Positions 43,001 through 49,475 of a stretch of DNA of 61,119 nt are shown here, piece by piece. The stretch covers positions 1-61,119 of the forward strand of contig NZ_JAKKFD010000049.1 in the NCBI RefSeq assembly GCF_022229005.1. The letters run 5' to 3'. The DNA is from Micromonospora trifolii (GTDB lineage Bacteria > Actinomycetota > Actinomycetes > Mycobacteriales > Micromonosporaceae). The position numbers were made by a program, and so were the translations under genes. Under the pieces are notes generated by a model. It was not told where the DNA came from and ran no database searches. It worked only from the letters and a program-made list of their open reading frames with translations. Every line of letters starts with the position of its first letter. The stretch's first letter is position 1.

Positions 43001-43537
43001 CTCCCAGAGCTCCGGCAGGTTGCGCGTTGAGGGGTGCGCCCGGTCGAGCACCTTGACCCGGCCGGGGAAGGTGCCGCCGGTGGACGAGAAGTCGGGGTGG
43101 TAGTCGAAGATCGTGCCGACCAGGCCCTCGTACCACGGCCAGTCGCGTTCGCTGGCCGAGGCGGCGTGCAGGCCGGCCCAACCACCGCCGTTGCGGATGA
43201 ACGTCTGCAACGCGGTCCGCTGGCTGGCGTTGAGCAGGTCACCGGAGGTCGGGAGGCTGTTGGTGTTGTTGAAGACGAGAGCGTCGAAGGTGGCGAGGTT
43301 GGCGTCGGTGAACGCGGCGGCGTCGGTGGTGGCGACGACCTCGAAGTTGTGGGCGGCGCCGAGCTGCTGGATCGCGGCGATGCCGGCCGGGATCGAGTCG
43401 TGGTAGAAGTTAGTGATCTTGGAGAAGACCAGCACCCGGAAGCGCGGGGCGGCCTCGGCGGGCAGGGCGGTGGTGGTGCTCACCACTGTGGCGATGGCGA
43501 GCAGGATCAGGCAGAACGCACGGAGGTGTCGGGGCAT
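40073..43537 (-). CDS. Secreted ThuA / sugar-dehydrogenase-like protein with PKD and CBM6-like domains
   Basis: An 1,154-residue exported multidomain protein. A Sec signal ends near ALPAEA (about residue 29). Residues about 32-260 are a ThuA domain (RVLVFSKITNFYHDSIPAG... GGGWAGLHAA). Residues about 275-690 are a six-bladed glucose/sorbosone dehydrogenase propeller (ERVGLVTEDLADPFELAVGP... RNPFRITIEP... FEAEFGPDGSLYVIDFGEG). A PKD domain follows (LSYAWDFTNDGSTDS), then an Ig-like stretch, a CBM6-like domain (EAEHFSAQSGV... GEVDHNDWVAFGP) and a final PKD (DYAWDFGDNSA). GGGAG precedes the ATG at 43537. The architecture is a known actinobacterial exoprotein type thought to act on plant or microbial polysaccharide. 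A LacI-type operator sits just upstream. Confidence 0.92.
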   Translation of the reverse strand: MPRHLRAFCLILLAIATVVSTTTALPAEAAPRFRVLVFSKITNFYHDSIPAGIAAIQQLGAAHNFEVVATTDAAAFTDANLATFDALVFNNTNSLPTSGDLLNASQRTALQTFIRNGGGWAGLHAASASERDWPWYEGLVGTIFDYHPDFSSTGGTFPGRVKVLDRAHPSTRNLPELWEQSEEWYNWRTNPTGNVHTLAQIKVRDGINGLDEGVDHAYSWCQRYDGGRSWFTAGGHAISQFSTPTFLEHLRYGIEWAAGAVAGDCSATKTSNFERVGLVTEDLADPFELAVGPDRKVYYIQRTGALKVVNSDTLQVTTLLDFAYTSAMTDQSDGLLGMTLDRNFASNGWIYLLWSDKTLKQLNLSRFTVANNSVALSSEKRLLTIPTYRGEGRANSHMGGSLAMDAAGRLYAAIGDNTDPFASSGYTPVDERAGRAAWDAQGTAGNTNDLRGKILRITPQSDGTYTVPSGNLFPAGTARTRPEIYAMGMRNPFRITIEPQTNAVLVADYGPDARAADPNRGPEGTVEFNRITSAGNFGWPYCVGNNIPFNDYNFATNTSGAKFNCAAPVNNSPHNTGLTTLPAAKSALVWYAYSASSQFPELGTGGGGPMSGPVYDYDPANTRTTKFPEYFEGKWITYELTRRWFKTLSIHKTAQTFSNARFGPTAVGDLQSINGIFGNMSWIQPFEAEFGPDGSLYVIDFGEGTGSGRGGSNAGAGIYRIDYVANGRPPTAKIAATPDSGRTPLAVTFSSAGSSAGDGSPLSYAWDFTNDGSTDSTAANPSHTYSTAGKHTARLTVRNSGNGLTATAVTDVVVGNTRPTVTITVPDGGFFDFGDKIPYTVTVTDPEESTIDCAKVTVQTQLGHDSHAHPLDVYTGCSGLLATEADAGDGHGPGQNLYTLITAQYTDGGAAGGVPALTGSTRVQLQPKSKEAEHFSAQSGVTVNDRATARAGKRLGEVDHNDWVAFGPADLRNVGSVTLGVTNGGLGGTIELRTGSPTGTLIGSATIGSTGGWDNLVSPTVTLTNKPTGTTTLYAKFVNAAQVNGTPDLLALDWLRFNGAGVKQEPGGTLSLSANPTGGTAPLTTTLTATATAPSGQSITDYAWDFGDNSAIAHGATLRSTAHSYPRKGTFTARVTVTYTSGETRSLNLTITVT

Positions 43538-43569
43538 GGGGGCGCTCCCTGTCGGACGGTGAGGGGTCG

Positions 43570-43625
43570 GAAAGCGCTTTCTCGCTGCCCGCATCACGGT
43601 ACTGACAGCCAGTGATGACCGTCAA
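43570..43625 (-). promoter_or_regulatory. Promoter and perfect LacI-type operator of the ThuA-type gene
   Basis: On the minus strand TTGACG (43620-43625) and TACCGT (43596-43601) are 18 bases apart and fit -35 and -10 boxes. GAAAGCGCTTTC (43570-43581), a perfect palindrome of the LacI/CcpA class, lies just after the expected start point and 33 bases before the ATG. The spacing -35, -10, operator, start mirrors the promoter beside the LacI gene at 21.4 kb. Confidence 0.75.
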
Positions 43626-43770
43626 TAGCCCTCTGGTAAGCGGTTTCCCGCCCGGGCGGCGTCCGTGCGTCGGCGGGTCCCACGGGGCCAGGGGTACGGC
43701 TTACGATGTCCTCTGGATACGCGCCGTGACTCGGCGGATGCGGCGTGTTCCGTCGACCTGGGGAGGTCTC

Positions 43771-44616
43771 GTGACGGTGCCGTCCACGTCGGAAATGCCC
43801 GAGGGTCGTGGTGCCGACCGGATCGACACCACGACTGTGCATCCGGCTCGCCGCTACAACTACTGGTTGGGCGGCAAGGACAACTTCGCCGTCGACCGGG
43901 AGTCCGGCGACCAGATCGCTGCCGTCTACCCAGGGGTACGCACGCTCGCCCGGGAGAACCGGGCCTTCCTCGGCCGGGCGGTCCGGTTCCTCACCGAGGA
44001 GGTCGGCATCCGGCAGTTCCTCGACATCGGCACCGGCATCCCGAGCGCCGACAACACCCACGAGGTGGCCCAGTCGGTCGCCCCCGACTCCCGGGTGGTC
44101 TACGTCGACAACGACCCGATGGTGCTGGTCCACGCCCGGGCGCTGCTGACCAGCGACCCGGCCGGCGCCACCGCCTACCTGGACGCCGACCTACGTGAGC
44201 CCGAGAAGATCCTCGCCGACCCGCAGCTGCCCGCCACACTGGACCTGTCCCAACCGGTGGCTCTGGTGCTGATCGCCGTGACGCACTTCCTCACCGACGA
44301 CGACCGCCCACACGAGCAGGTCGCCCGTCTGCTCGACGCGCTGCCGTCGGGCAGCTGGCTGGCGCTGACCCACTTCACCACCGACCACCTCCCCGCCGAG
44401 ATAGTCAGGCGGATGGAGGCCGAGCTCGCCGCGGGCCGGATGAAGCAGGACGCCGTACCCCGCGACCGCGCCGAGTTCGCCCGCTTCTTCACCGGCCTGG
44501 AGCTGGCCGAACCGGGGATCGCCCCGGTCACCGAGTGGCGGCCGCAGGTGCCACCGGAGCAGCGTCCGCCCCTGGCCGACGCCTCCATCTACGGCGCGGT
44601 GGCCCGCAAGCCCTGA
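43771..44616 (+). CDS. SAM-dependent methyltransferase, SAV_2177 family (DUF574)
   Basis: A 281-residue class I methyltransferase of a family largely confined to Streptomyces, Micromonospora and relatives. The N-terminal signature HPARRYNYWLGGKDNFAVDR is at about residues 29-48. The SAM loop is FLDIGTGIPSADNTHEV near 93-109, and YVDNDPMV carries the ribose-binding Asp near 122. The GTG at 43771 has GGGAGG four bases before it; a longer frame from 43612 has no site and crosses the divergent promoter. The substrate is unknown for the whole family. Confidence 0.92.
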   Translation: MTVPSTSEMPEGRGADRIDTTTVHPARRYNYWLGGKDNFAVDRESGDQIAAVYPGVRTLARENRAFLGRAVRFLTEEVGIRQFLDIGTGIPSADNTHEVAQSVAPDSRVVYVDNDPMVLVHARALLTSDPAGATAYLDADLREPEKILADPQLPATLDLSQPVALVLIAVTHFLTDDDRPHEQVARLLDALPSGSWLALTHFTTDHLPAEIVRRMEAELAAGRMKQDAVPRDRAEFARFFTGLELAEPGIAPVTEWRPQVPPEQRPPLADASIYGAVARKP

Positions 44617-44738
44617 CCGCCTGGGCCGATCGAGGACGTCGCCGATTCGCGGATGGCCTGCCGAGTGGCCGGCGCCGCGCAACCGCTCACGTCGGCGAGC
44701 GGATGTTTGCTCGGCGGGTGACCGGATACTTGTCGCGC

Positions 44739-45602
44739 ATGTTCGACGGTTTCGAGGACGAGCGGGTCGATGTCGGGGAGGTGGAGCTCCGGGTCCGGTA
44801 TGCGGGGCACGGGCCTGCGGTCCTGCTCATTCACGGACATCCGCGGACCGGGTCGACGTGGCATCGGGTCGCGCCGCAGCTGGTTGATCGCGGCTTCACC
44901 GTCGTCTGCCCCGACATGCGCGGCTACGGGCAGTCCGGCAAGGCGCACATTCTCGCTGATCACTCTCAGCAGTCCAAGCGGGTGGTCGCCGCAGACATGG
45001 TCCAGCTGATGGAGAAACTGGGCCATCCGAGGTTCGCGACGGTCGGGCACGACCGCGGGTCGTACGTGGCGTTGCGCCTGGCGCTCGATCACCCGGATTC
45101 GGTCAGTCATCTGGTGGTCATCGACGGCGTGCCCATCAGTGAGGCTCTTGCCCGGTGCGATGCGAAGTTCGCCCATGACTGGTACCACTGGTTCTTCTTC
45201 GCCCAGCCGGACAAGCCGGAGCGGGCCATCGCCGCCGACCCCGATGCCTGGTACGCCGCTAAGGCCCGGCCCGAGAGCATGGGAGCCGAGAACTACCAGG
45301 AGTTCCGGCAGGCCATCCACGATGCGGCCACCGTGCGGGCCATGCTGGAGGACTACCGAGCCGGCCTCGGCGTCGACCGGGCGCACGAGGAAGCCGACCG
45401 GCGTGACGGCCGCACCGTCCGCTGTCCCACTCTGTTGCTGTGGTCGACCCGGGACGACCTGGAAGACCTGTACGGCGATCCGCTGGCCATCTGGCGCCCG
45501 TGGGCTGCCGATCTACGCGGCCACTCGATCGAGTCCGGTCACCATGTCGCCGAGGAGAACCCCGACGCCCTGACCGCGGCGCTGCACCACTTTCTGTCCT
45601 GA
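44739..45602 (+). CDS. Alpha/beta-hydrolase of haloacetate-dehalogenase type
   Basis: A 287-residue alpha/beta hydrolase. The nucleophile position is Asp105 in GHDRGSYVA, with Asp129 (IDGVP) as acid and His in SGHHVAEENP as base. His150-Trp151 in YHWFFFAQP matches the halide-binding pair of fluoroacetate dehalogenases (His149, Trp150 there). Arg106 is kept but the second carboxylate-binding arginine of DRGGR is Tyr109, so fluoroacetate itself may not be the substrate. I start at the ATG at 44739 (MFDGFEDERV); the frame upstream overlaps the methyltransferase gene and is Arg-rich. An epoxide-hydrolase-like role is a weaker alternative. Confidence 0.85.
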   Translation: MFDGFEDERVDVGEVELRVRYAGHGPAVLLIHGHPRTGSTWHRVAPQLVDRGFTVVCPDMRGYGQSGKAHILADHSQQSKRVVAADMVQLMEKLGHPRFATVGHDRGSYVALRLALDHPDSVSHLVVIDGVPISEALARCDAKFAHDWYHWFFFAQPDKPERAIAADPDAWYAAKARPESMGAENYQEFRQAIHDAATVRAMLEDYRAGLGVDRAHEEADRRDGRTVRCPTLLLWSTRDDLEDLYGDPLAIWRPWAADLRGHSIESGHHVAEENPDALTAALHHFLS

Positions 45603-45620
45603 ACCATCGGGAATTCGCGG

Positions 45621-46157
45621 TCAGGCGAACGGCTTCGGGTCGAAGCTGATGCCGCCCCGTTCGGCCATCCGGAGCACTCGACTGCCGTAACGCGGTGGTT
45701 GGCGCAGGTAGAGGGTGTAGCTCGAAGCCTGGAACATCAGGTCCAGGTCGCGACCCTCCAGGTGCCAGCAGGGCTCACTCGAGCGTGAACGGCCCTCCTG
45801 GCGCAGGCCTTTCAACTCGAAAGGCATACAGATGGAGCGCAAGCTGCCGACGATGTCCCAGACGTTGTGGAAGATCAACGTGGCCGGTGCTACCCAGAAG
45901 TGGACTTGCCGCATCGGCCCCGGATCGATCCGGCGCACGATGTAGTCGAGGTCGAGATGCAGCTCCAAGGCCGACGGTGCGGTGGGGTCGAGGTCGTCGT
46001 CCTCCCGATAGTCCAGGATCGAGTTCTCGGGTGGACCCTCGTCGTCGGTGACGGCGAGCGCGTGAATTCGGCAGTAATCCCACGATGCCTCCACCAGGTC
46101 CTGATCAGTCAGGGTGGCCTTTCGGAGACCGGACTCACCGTGCACATCCGTCGTCAT
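45621..46157 (-). CDS. Conserved protein of unknown function
   Basis: A 178-residue soluble, acidic protein that I do not recognise. It has no signal peptide or membrane helix. A central stretch (ALELHLDLDYIVRRIDPG... QVHFWVAPATLIFHNVWDIVG) predicts alternating strands, and late motifs are PCWHLEGRDLDLMFQASSYTLY and QPPRYGSRVL. The pattern resembles small beta-rich proteins often found as immunity or DUF proteins in actinobacteria, but no specific family is claimed. It is convergent with the hydrolase gene (18-base gap) and starts 38 bases from the end of the monooxygenase gene on the same strand. Confidence 0.7.
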   Translation of the reverse strand: MTTDVHGESGLRKATLTDQDLVEASWDYCRIHALAVTDDEGPPENSILDYREDDDLDPTAPSALELHLDLDYIVRRIDPGPMRQVHFWVAPATLIFHNVWDIVGSLRSICMPFELKGLRQEGRSRSSEPCWHLEGRDLDLMFQASSYTLYLRQPPRYGSRVLRMAERGGISFDPKPFA

Positions 46158-46195
46158 GAAACGATTATCGCCACGTGCGTCGACAGCGCCAGATG

Positions 46196-47323
46196 TCATT
46201 CTGCGCGTGCGGGTTCCGTCGGCCGGGTGAAGAAGCGGACGATGTCTTCCGCCGCGGTAGGGGACAGCATCATCGCCTGGACTCGCGCGGACATCTCGGC
46301 GATCGGGTGAATCCTGCTGAACATCGACTCTTCGTAGGTCCGAATCGCCGCATTCGGGTCGGCGGGGTTGGCGGCGAGCCGGCTGGCGAGTTCTGCGGCG
46401 TCCAGCATGGCCTGGTTCGCGCCCTCGCCGACAGGTGGCATGAGGTGCGCGGCGTCGCCGACGAGGGTGACGCCCGGCCGGCTGGCCCAACGCGTACCGA
46501 TGGGCATCGTCTCGATCAGGCGTGGCGTCGGCCCGCCCTCGGCGGCCTCGATGAGTGCGGTGAGGCGGGGGTTCCAACCAGCGAACACATCCAACAGGGC
46601 CTGCCTACTACGGTACGTGTCGAGGGGCTGGTCCTCCGCGCGCAGCGAGATGCCGACCCGGAGGCTGCCGTCGCCGAGACGTTGCGCTGCCAGGATCTGG
46701 TTCACCCCCACGCACCACAGGTTTCCCGGGCCGACCAACTCAGCGAGGTTGGGGTGCCGCTGGTCGACGTCCTCGATGTTCAGCTCCACGAGCGTTGCCA
46801 CGTAGGACAGGTGGACGTCGACCAGCAGCGACCGGACGACTGAGCGCGCGCCGTCCGCGCCGATGAGGATGTCGCAGCTTGTTCGGCGGCCGTCCTGGAA
46901 CGTCAGATCCCAGCCCTCGTCAGGTCGTGGGGTCGCCGCGACAAGTCGGTGCCGCCAGGCAACCGTGTCGTCGGGGAGGGAGTCGAGCAGAAGATCACGC
47001 AGTGCGCTCCGGTCGATCTCGGGACGTCCGGAGAACGAGCCGGGTTGCGGCTCGTGGTGCACCAGGGTGCGTCCGGTGGGGTCGAGGATGCGATGTTCCT
47101 CGCCGTCCGGCCGCGCTTTCGACCGGAACCGGCCGGCGAGACCCGCCTCGGCCAGGGCCAGTTGCCCGGACTCCGGGTGCAGATCGAGGGCACCGCCCTG
47201 GGGTCGCGCGGATCGGCTTGCTTCCCGGTCGTACACCACCGCGGCGATCCCGTGCTGGTGCAGGATCCGTGCCAGCGTCAACCCGCCGAGTCCGCCACCG
47301 GCGATCGCAATTCGCGTTCTCAC
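46196..47323 (-). CDS. FAD-dependent aromatic/TetX-like monooxygenase
   Basis: A group A flavoprotein monooxygenase of about 375 residues. The FAD loop IAGGGLGGLTLARIL opens the protein, the middle motif is ILIGADGARSVVR near residue 150, and the second FAD motif is LVGDAAHLMPPVGEGANQAM near 285. PPVGEGANQAM and the overall length are those of TetX and related tetracycline or small-aromatic hydroxylases. I show the GTG at 47323 (VRTRIAIAGGG); a GTG at 47338 adds five residues. The start overlaps a large dyad shared with the divergent TetR gene, so TetR repression is very likely. Whether it inactivates an antibiotic is unknown. Confidence 0.88.
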   Translation of the reverse strand: MRTRIAIAGGGLGGLTLARILHQHGIAAVVYDREASRSARPQGGALDLHPESGQLALAEAGLAGRFRSKARPDGEEHRILDPTGRTLVHHEPQPGSFSGRPEIDRSALRDLLLDSLPDDTVAWRHRLVAATPRPDEGWDLTFQDGRRTSCDILIGADGARSVVRSLLVDVHLSYVATLVELNIEDVDQRHPNLAELVGPGNLWCVGVNQILAAQRLGDGSLRVGISLRAEDQPLDTYRSRQALLDVFAGWNPRLTALIEAAEGGPTPRLIETMPIGTRWASRPGVTLVGDAAHLMPPVGEGANQAMLDAAELASRLAANPADPNAAIRTYEESMFSRIHPIAEMSARVQAMMLSPTAAEDIVRFFTRPTEPARAE

Positions 47324-47325
47324 GT

Positions 47326-47367
47326 CGCTACCGTACACTGTATTTGTGGATACACCGTACGGTAGCG
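47326..47367. promoter_or_regulatory. 42-bp nested dyad, probable TetR operator
   Basis: CGCTACCGTAC (47326-47336) and GTACGGTAGCG (47357-47367) are perfect inverted repeats. Inside them TGTAT (47339-47343) and ATACA (47350-47354) form a second symmetric pair about the same centre near 47346/47347. It covers the starts of both the divergent monooxygenase and TetR genes, so binding would block both at promoter or start-codon level. Confidence 0.85.
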
Positions 47368-48071
47368 AGCCGCTGCCTGTGTGGGAGCGGCCCGAACCTC
47401 AACCGCGGGCGGTGCCGGTGCCGTTGAGCCGCGAGAAGATCGCCGCTACGGCGATACGGCTTGCCGACGCGCACGGCCTCGACGGGCTGTCACTGCGCAA
47501 GATCGCCAAAGAGCTCGGTGTCGGTCCGATGCGGCTCTACGACTATGTGATCAACAAGTCGGAGCTACTCGATCTGATGGTCGACGTCGTCTATGCCCGG
47601 ATCGCGGAGGTGGGCCAGCGCTCCGGGTGGCGCGACACGGTACTGGCCGTCGCCCACGCGACCCGCGCTGCCACCCTTGACCACGAGTGGTTCTCCGACG
47701 TGCTCGGCGGGCGGCCACACCTGGGACCACACGCGCTCGCCGTGGGCGAAGCGACCGCCGCGGCGCTCAGTGCGGCCCCCGGCGTGCGTGACCTCGACGA
47801 TCTCCAGCGAGCCGTCGGCGCCCTCAACGCCTTCATCATCGGATCGGTCCGCAGAGAGGTCACCGAACGACGCACCGCACGTTCCACCGGCACCGATGAA
47901 GCCGCCTTCCAGGCCAGCCTCGGCCCCTACCTCACGCGCATGCTGAAAACCGGCAGGTATCCCACAGTGGCCAGGCTCGTCATCGACGGCGCCCACCTCA
48001 ACGCCGAGGAGACCTTCAACCACAACCTGACCACCATCCTGGACGGCATCACCCGGCGACGTCCGACGTGA
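47346..48071 (+). CDS. TetR-family transcriptional regulator
   Basis: A 241-residue regulator of the TetR/TetR_C_1 type. The N-terminal extension (about 25 residues, Pro-rich) precedes the helix-turn-helix, LSREKIAATAIRLADAHGLDGLSLRKIAKELGVGPMRLYDYV (read as three helices). The C-terminal ligand domain follows with AHATRAATLDHEWFSDVLGG. The GTG at 47346 lies at the centre of the palindromic operator, so the transcript is probably leaderless or nearly so. It should repress itself and the TetX-like gene. Confidence 0.9.
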   Translation: MDTPYGSEPLPVWERPEPQPRAVPVPLSREKIAATAIRLADAHGLDGLSLRKIAKELGVGPMRLYDYVINKSELLDLMVDVVYARIAEVGQRSGWRDTVLAVAHATRAATLDHEWFSDVLGGRPHLGPHALAVGEATAAALSAAPGVRDLDDLQRAVGALNAFIIGSVRREVTERRTARSTGTDEAAFQASLGPYLTRMLKTGRYPTVARLVIDGAHLNAEETFNHNLTTILDGITRRRPT

Positions 48072-48146
48072 TCCCGTAGCGCCGGCCGCAAGGAATCCTG
48101 GCCATGTCCAGACGACGCCGACGCGATTTCAGAAAGGAGCCCACGA

Positions 48147-48965
48147 GTGCACGTCAGCCTGGCGACGAGCGCCGGCAGGGCCGATCGACCGAACGAGGAC
48201 TTCGTCGGTGCGGTTCCCGACGCTGTCGTCCTCCTCGACGGTGCCGGCATTCCGGGCGCCGAATCCCTCTGCTTTCACGGAGTCGCCTGGTACACGCACC
48301 GCCTCGGCGGCGCGCTGCTCGGTCACCTGTCGCGCGGCGACGGGCGAGATCTCGCCACGATCCTCGCCACCGCCATCGGTGAGATCGCCGCCGAGCACGG
48401 CGACACCTGCGACATCGCGGACCCCAGCAGCCCGCAGGCCACCGTCGCGATGGTCCGCGCCCACCACTACCGCTTGGACTGGCTCCTGCTCGCGGACTCG
48501 TTCCTCGTCCTCGACCAGGCCGACGCCGGCCCGCTGGTGATCACCGATGAGCGCGAGACGACTGCCCGGCGCGAATGCTCCGCGCCGCTGGCCGGCATTG
48601 CTCAGGGAACGCCAGAGTACGACCGGGTGCGAGCCTCCTGCGTCACCGCGCTGCGTGCTCGCCGGAACCAGCCGGGCGGGTACTGGATCGCCAAGGATGA
48701 CCCGCGCGCGGCACGGGAAGCGGTGAACGGCAGCCGGTCCCTCGCCGACCTGAACGGTGTCGCGTTGTTCAGCAACGGTGCCAGCCGCATCGTCAACCAG
48801 TACGGTCGGACCGACTGGTCAGGCGTGCTGGACCTGCTTCGCGCCAGTGGGCCGGCCGGCGTCATCGCCCGCGTCCGGCAGGCCGAGGCAGAGGCCGCCG
48901 GTGGCGCGGATGCCCACAGCCCGGACGACGCCACTGTGGCCAACTGGACGCACCTACCGAGTTGA
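48147..48965 (+). CDS. PP2C-like protein phosphatase
   Basis: A 272-residue PPM/PP2C-type protein. Motifs in order are RADRPNEDFVG (residues 11-21), LLDGAG (29-34, Asp31 as metal ligand), SPQATVAMV in place of the usual GSTA strand, LLADSFLVL in place of GDSR, and the terminal DDATVANW with Asp260-Asp261 as metal ligands. The metal-binding aspartates are kept, so catalysis is plausible. The GTG start has AGGAG about eight bases upstream. It is the first of three same-strand genes leading to the trypsin-NTPase. A role in reversing phosphorylation within that system is inferred. Confidence 0.78.
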   Translation: MHVSLATSAGRADRPNEDFVGAVPDAVVLLDGAGIPGAESLCFHGVAWYTHRLGGALLGHLSRGDGRDLATILATAIGEIAAEHGDTCDIADPSSPQATVAMVRAHHYRLDWLLLADSFLVLDQADAGPLVITDERETTARRECSAPLAGIAQGTPEYDRVRASCVTALRARRNQPGGYWIAKDDPRAAREAVNGSRSLADLNGVALFSNGASRIVNQYGRTDWSGVLDLLRASGPAGVIARVRQAEAEAAGGADAHSPDDATVANWTHLPS

Positions 48966-49162
48966 GCGTCTGCCCCCAGAGTGTCGATGATCCGATAGAC
49001 GCCTCGATCGACGGGAATTTCCCTGGCAGGAGAGCGCTAGGGTTCGGGACGCCCAGGAGGGCGAGGCCGAAAAGGCTGTCCGGCCCACGGTGTCCACACT
49101 GTACCGATGCAACAATCGCTGCGAAATGGACTGATCATCGCCTCACCGAGGAGAGCGGGCCA

Positions 49163-49474
49163 ATGCACGGCGACCTGATAGCGCTTGAGTTGAAAGACGA
49201 GTCGACGTTTGCCGCGTTGGCGATGGAAATCGACTCTGAGGAGGAGGTCTCCTTTCAATCGCTCAAAATCAAGCTCAGCGACGTGGCGGAACAGGTGGCA
49301 AAGGTCGCCGAGGAGTTGGTGGAACACGCCCGCAAGGCCGCCCCGACGGAGATCGAGGTCACCATGCGTGTCGGCTTCTCGATCACCAACGGCAAGGCGG
49401 TGGCGCTCCTCGTCGATGGAAAGGCCGAAGGAGCTGTGGAGCTGAAGTTGGCCTGGAAGGACCTCGCCGGTTGA
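49163..49474 (+). CDS. Trypco1-type (CU044_2847 family) small protein
   Basis: A 103-residue protein without a signal or membrane helix. Its pattern is a first strand pair (DLIALELKDESTFAAL), an amphipathic helix (KLSDVAEQVAKVAEELVEHARKA) and then strands TEIEVTMRVGFSITNGKAVALLV ending in AVELKLAWKDL. This fits the trypsin-co-occurring domain 1 family, which is encoded next to trypsin-like proteases of conflict systems. GAGGAGAG precedes the ATG. Its stop is one base before the ATG of the trypsin-NTPase, so the two are translationally linked. A regulatory or adaptor role is likely but unproven. Confidence 0.72.
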   Translation: MHGDLIALELKDESTFAALAMEIDSEEEVSFQSLKIKLSDVAEQVAKVAEELVEHARKAAPTEIEVTMRVGFSITNGKAVALLVDGKAEGAVELKLAWKDLAG

Positions 49475-49475
49475 G

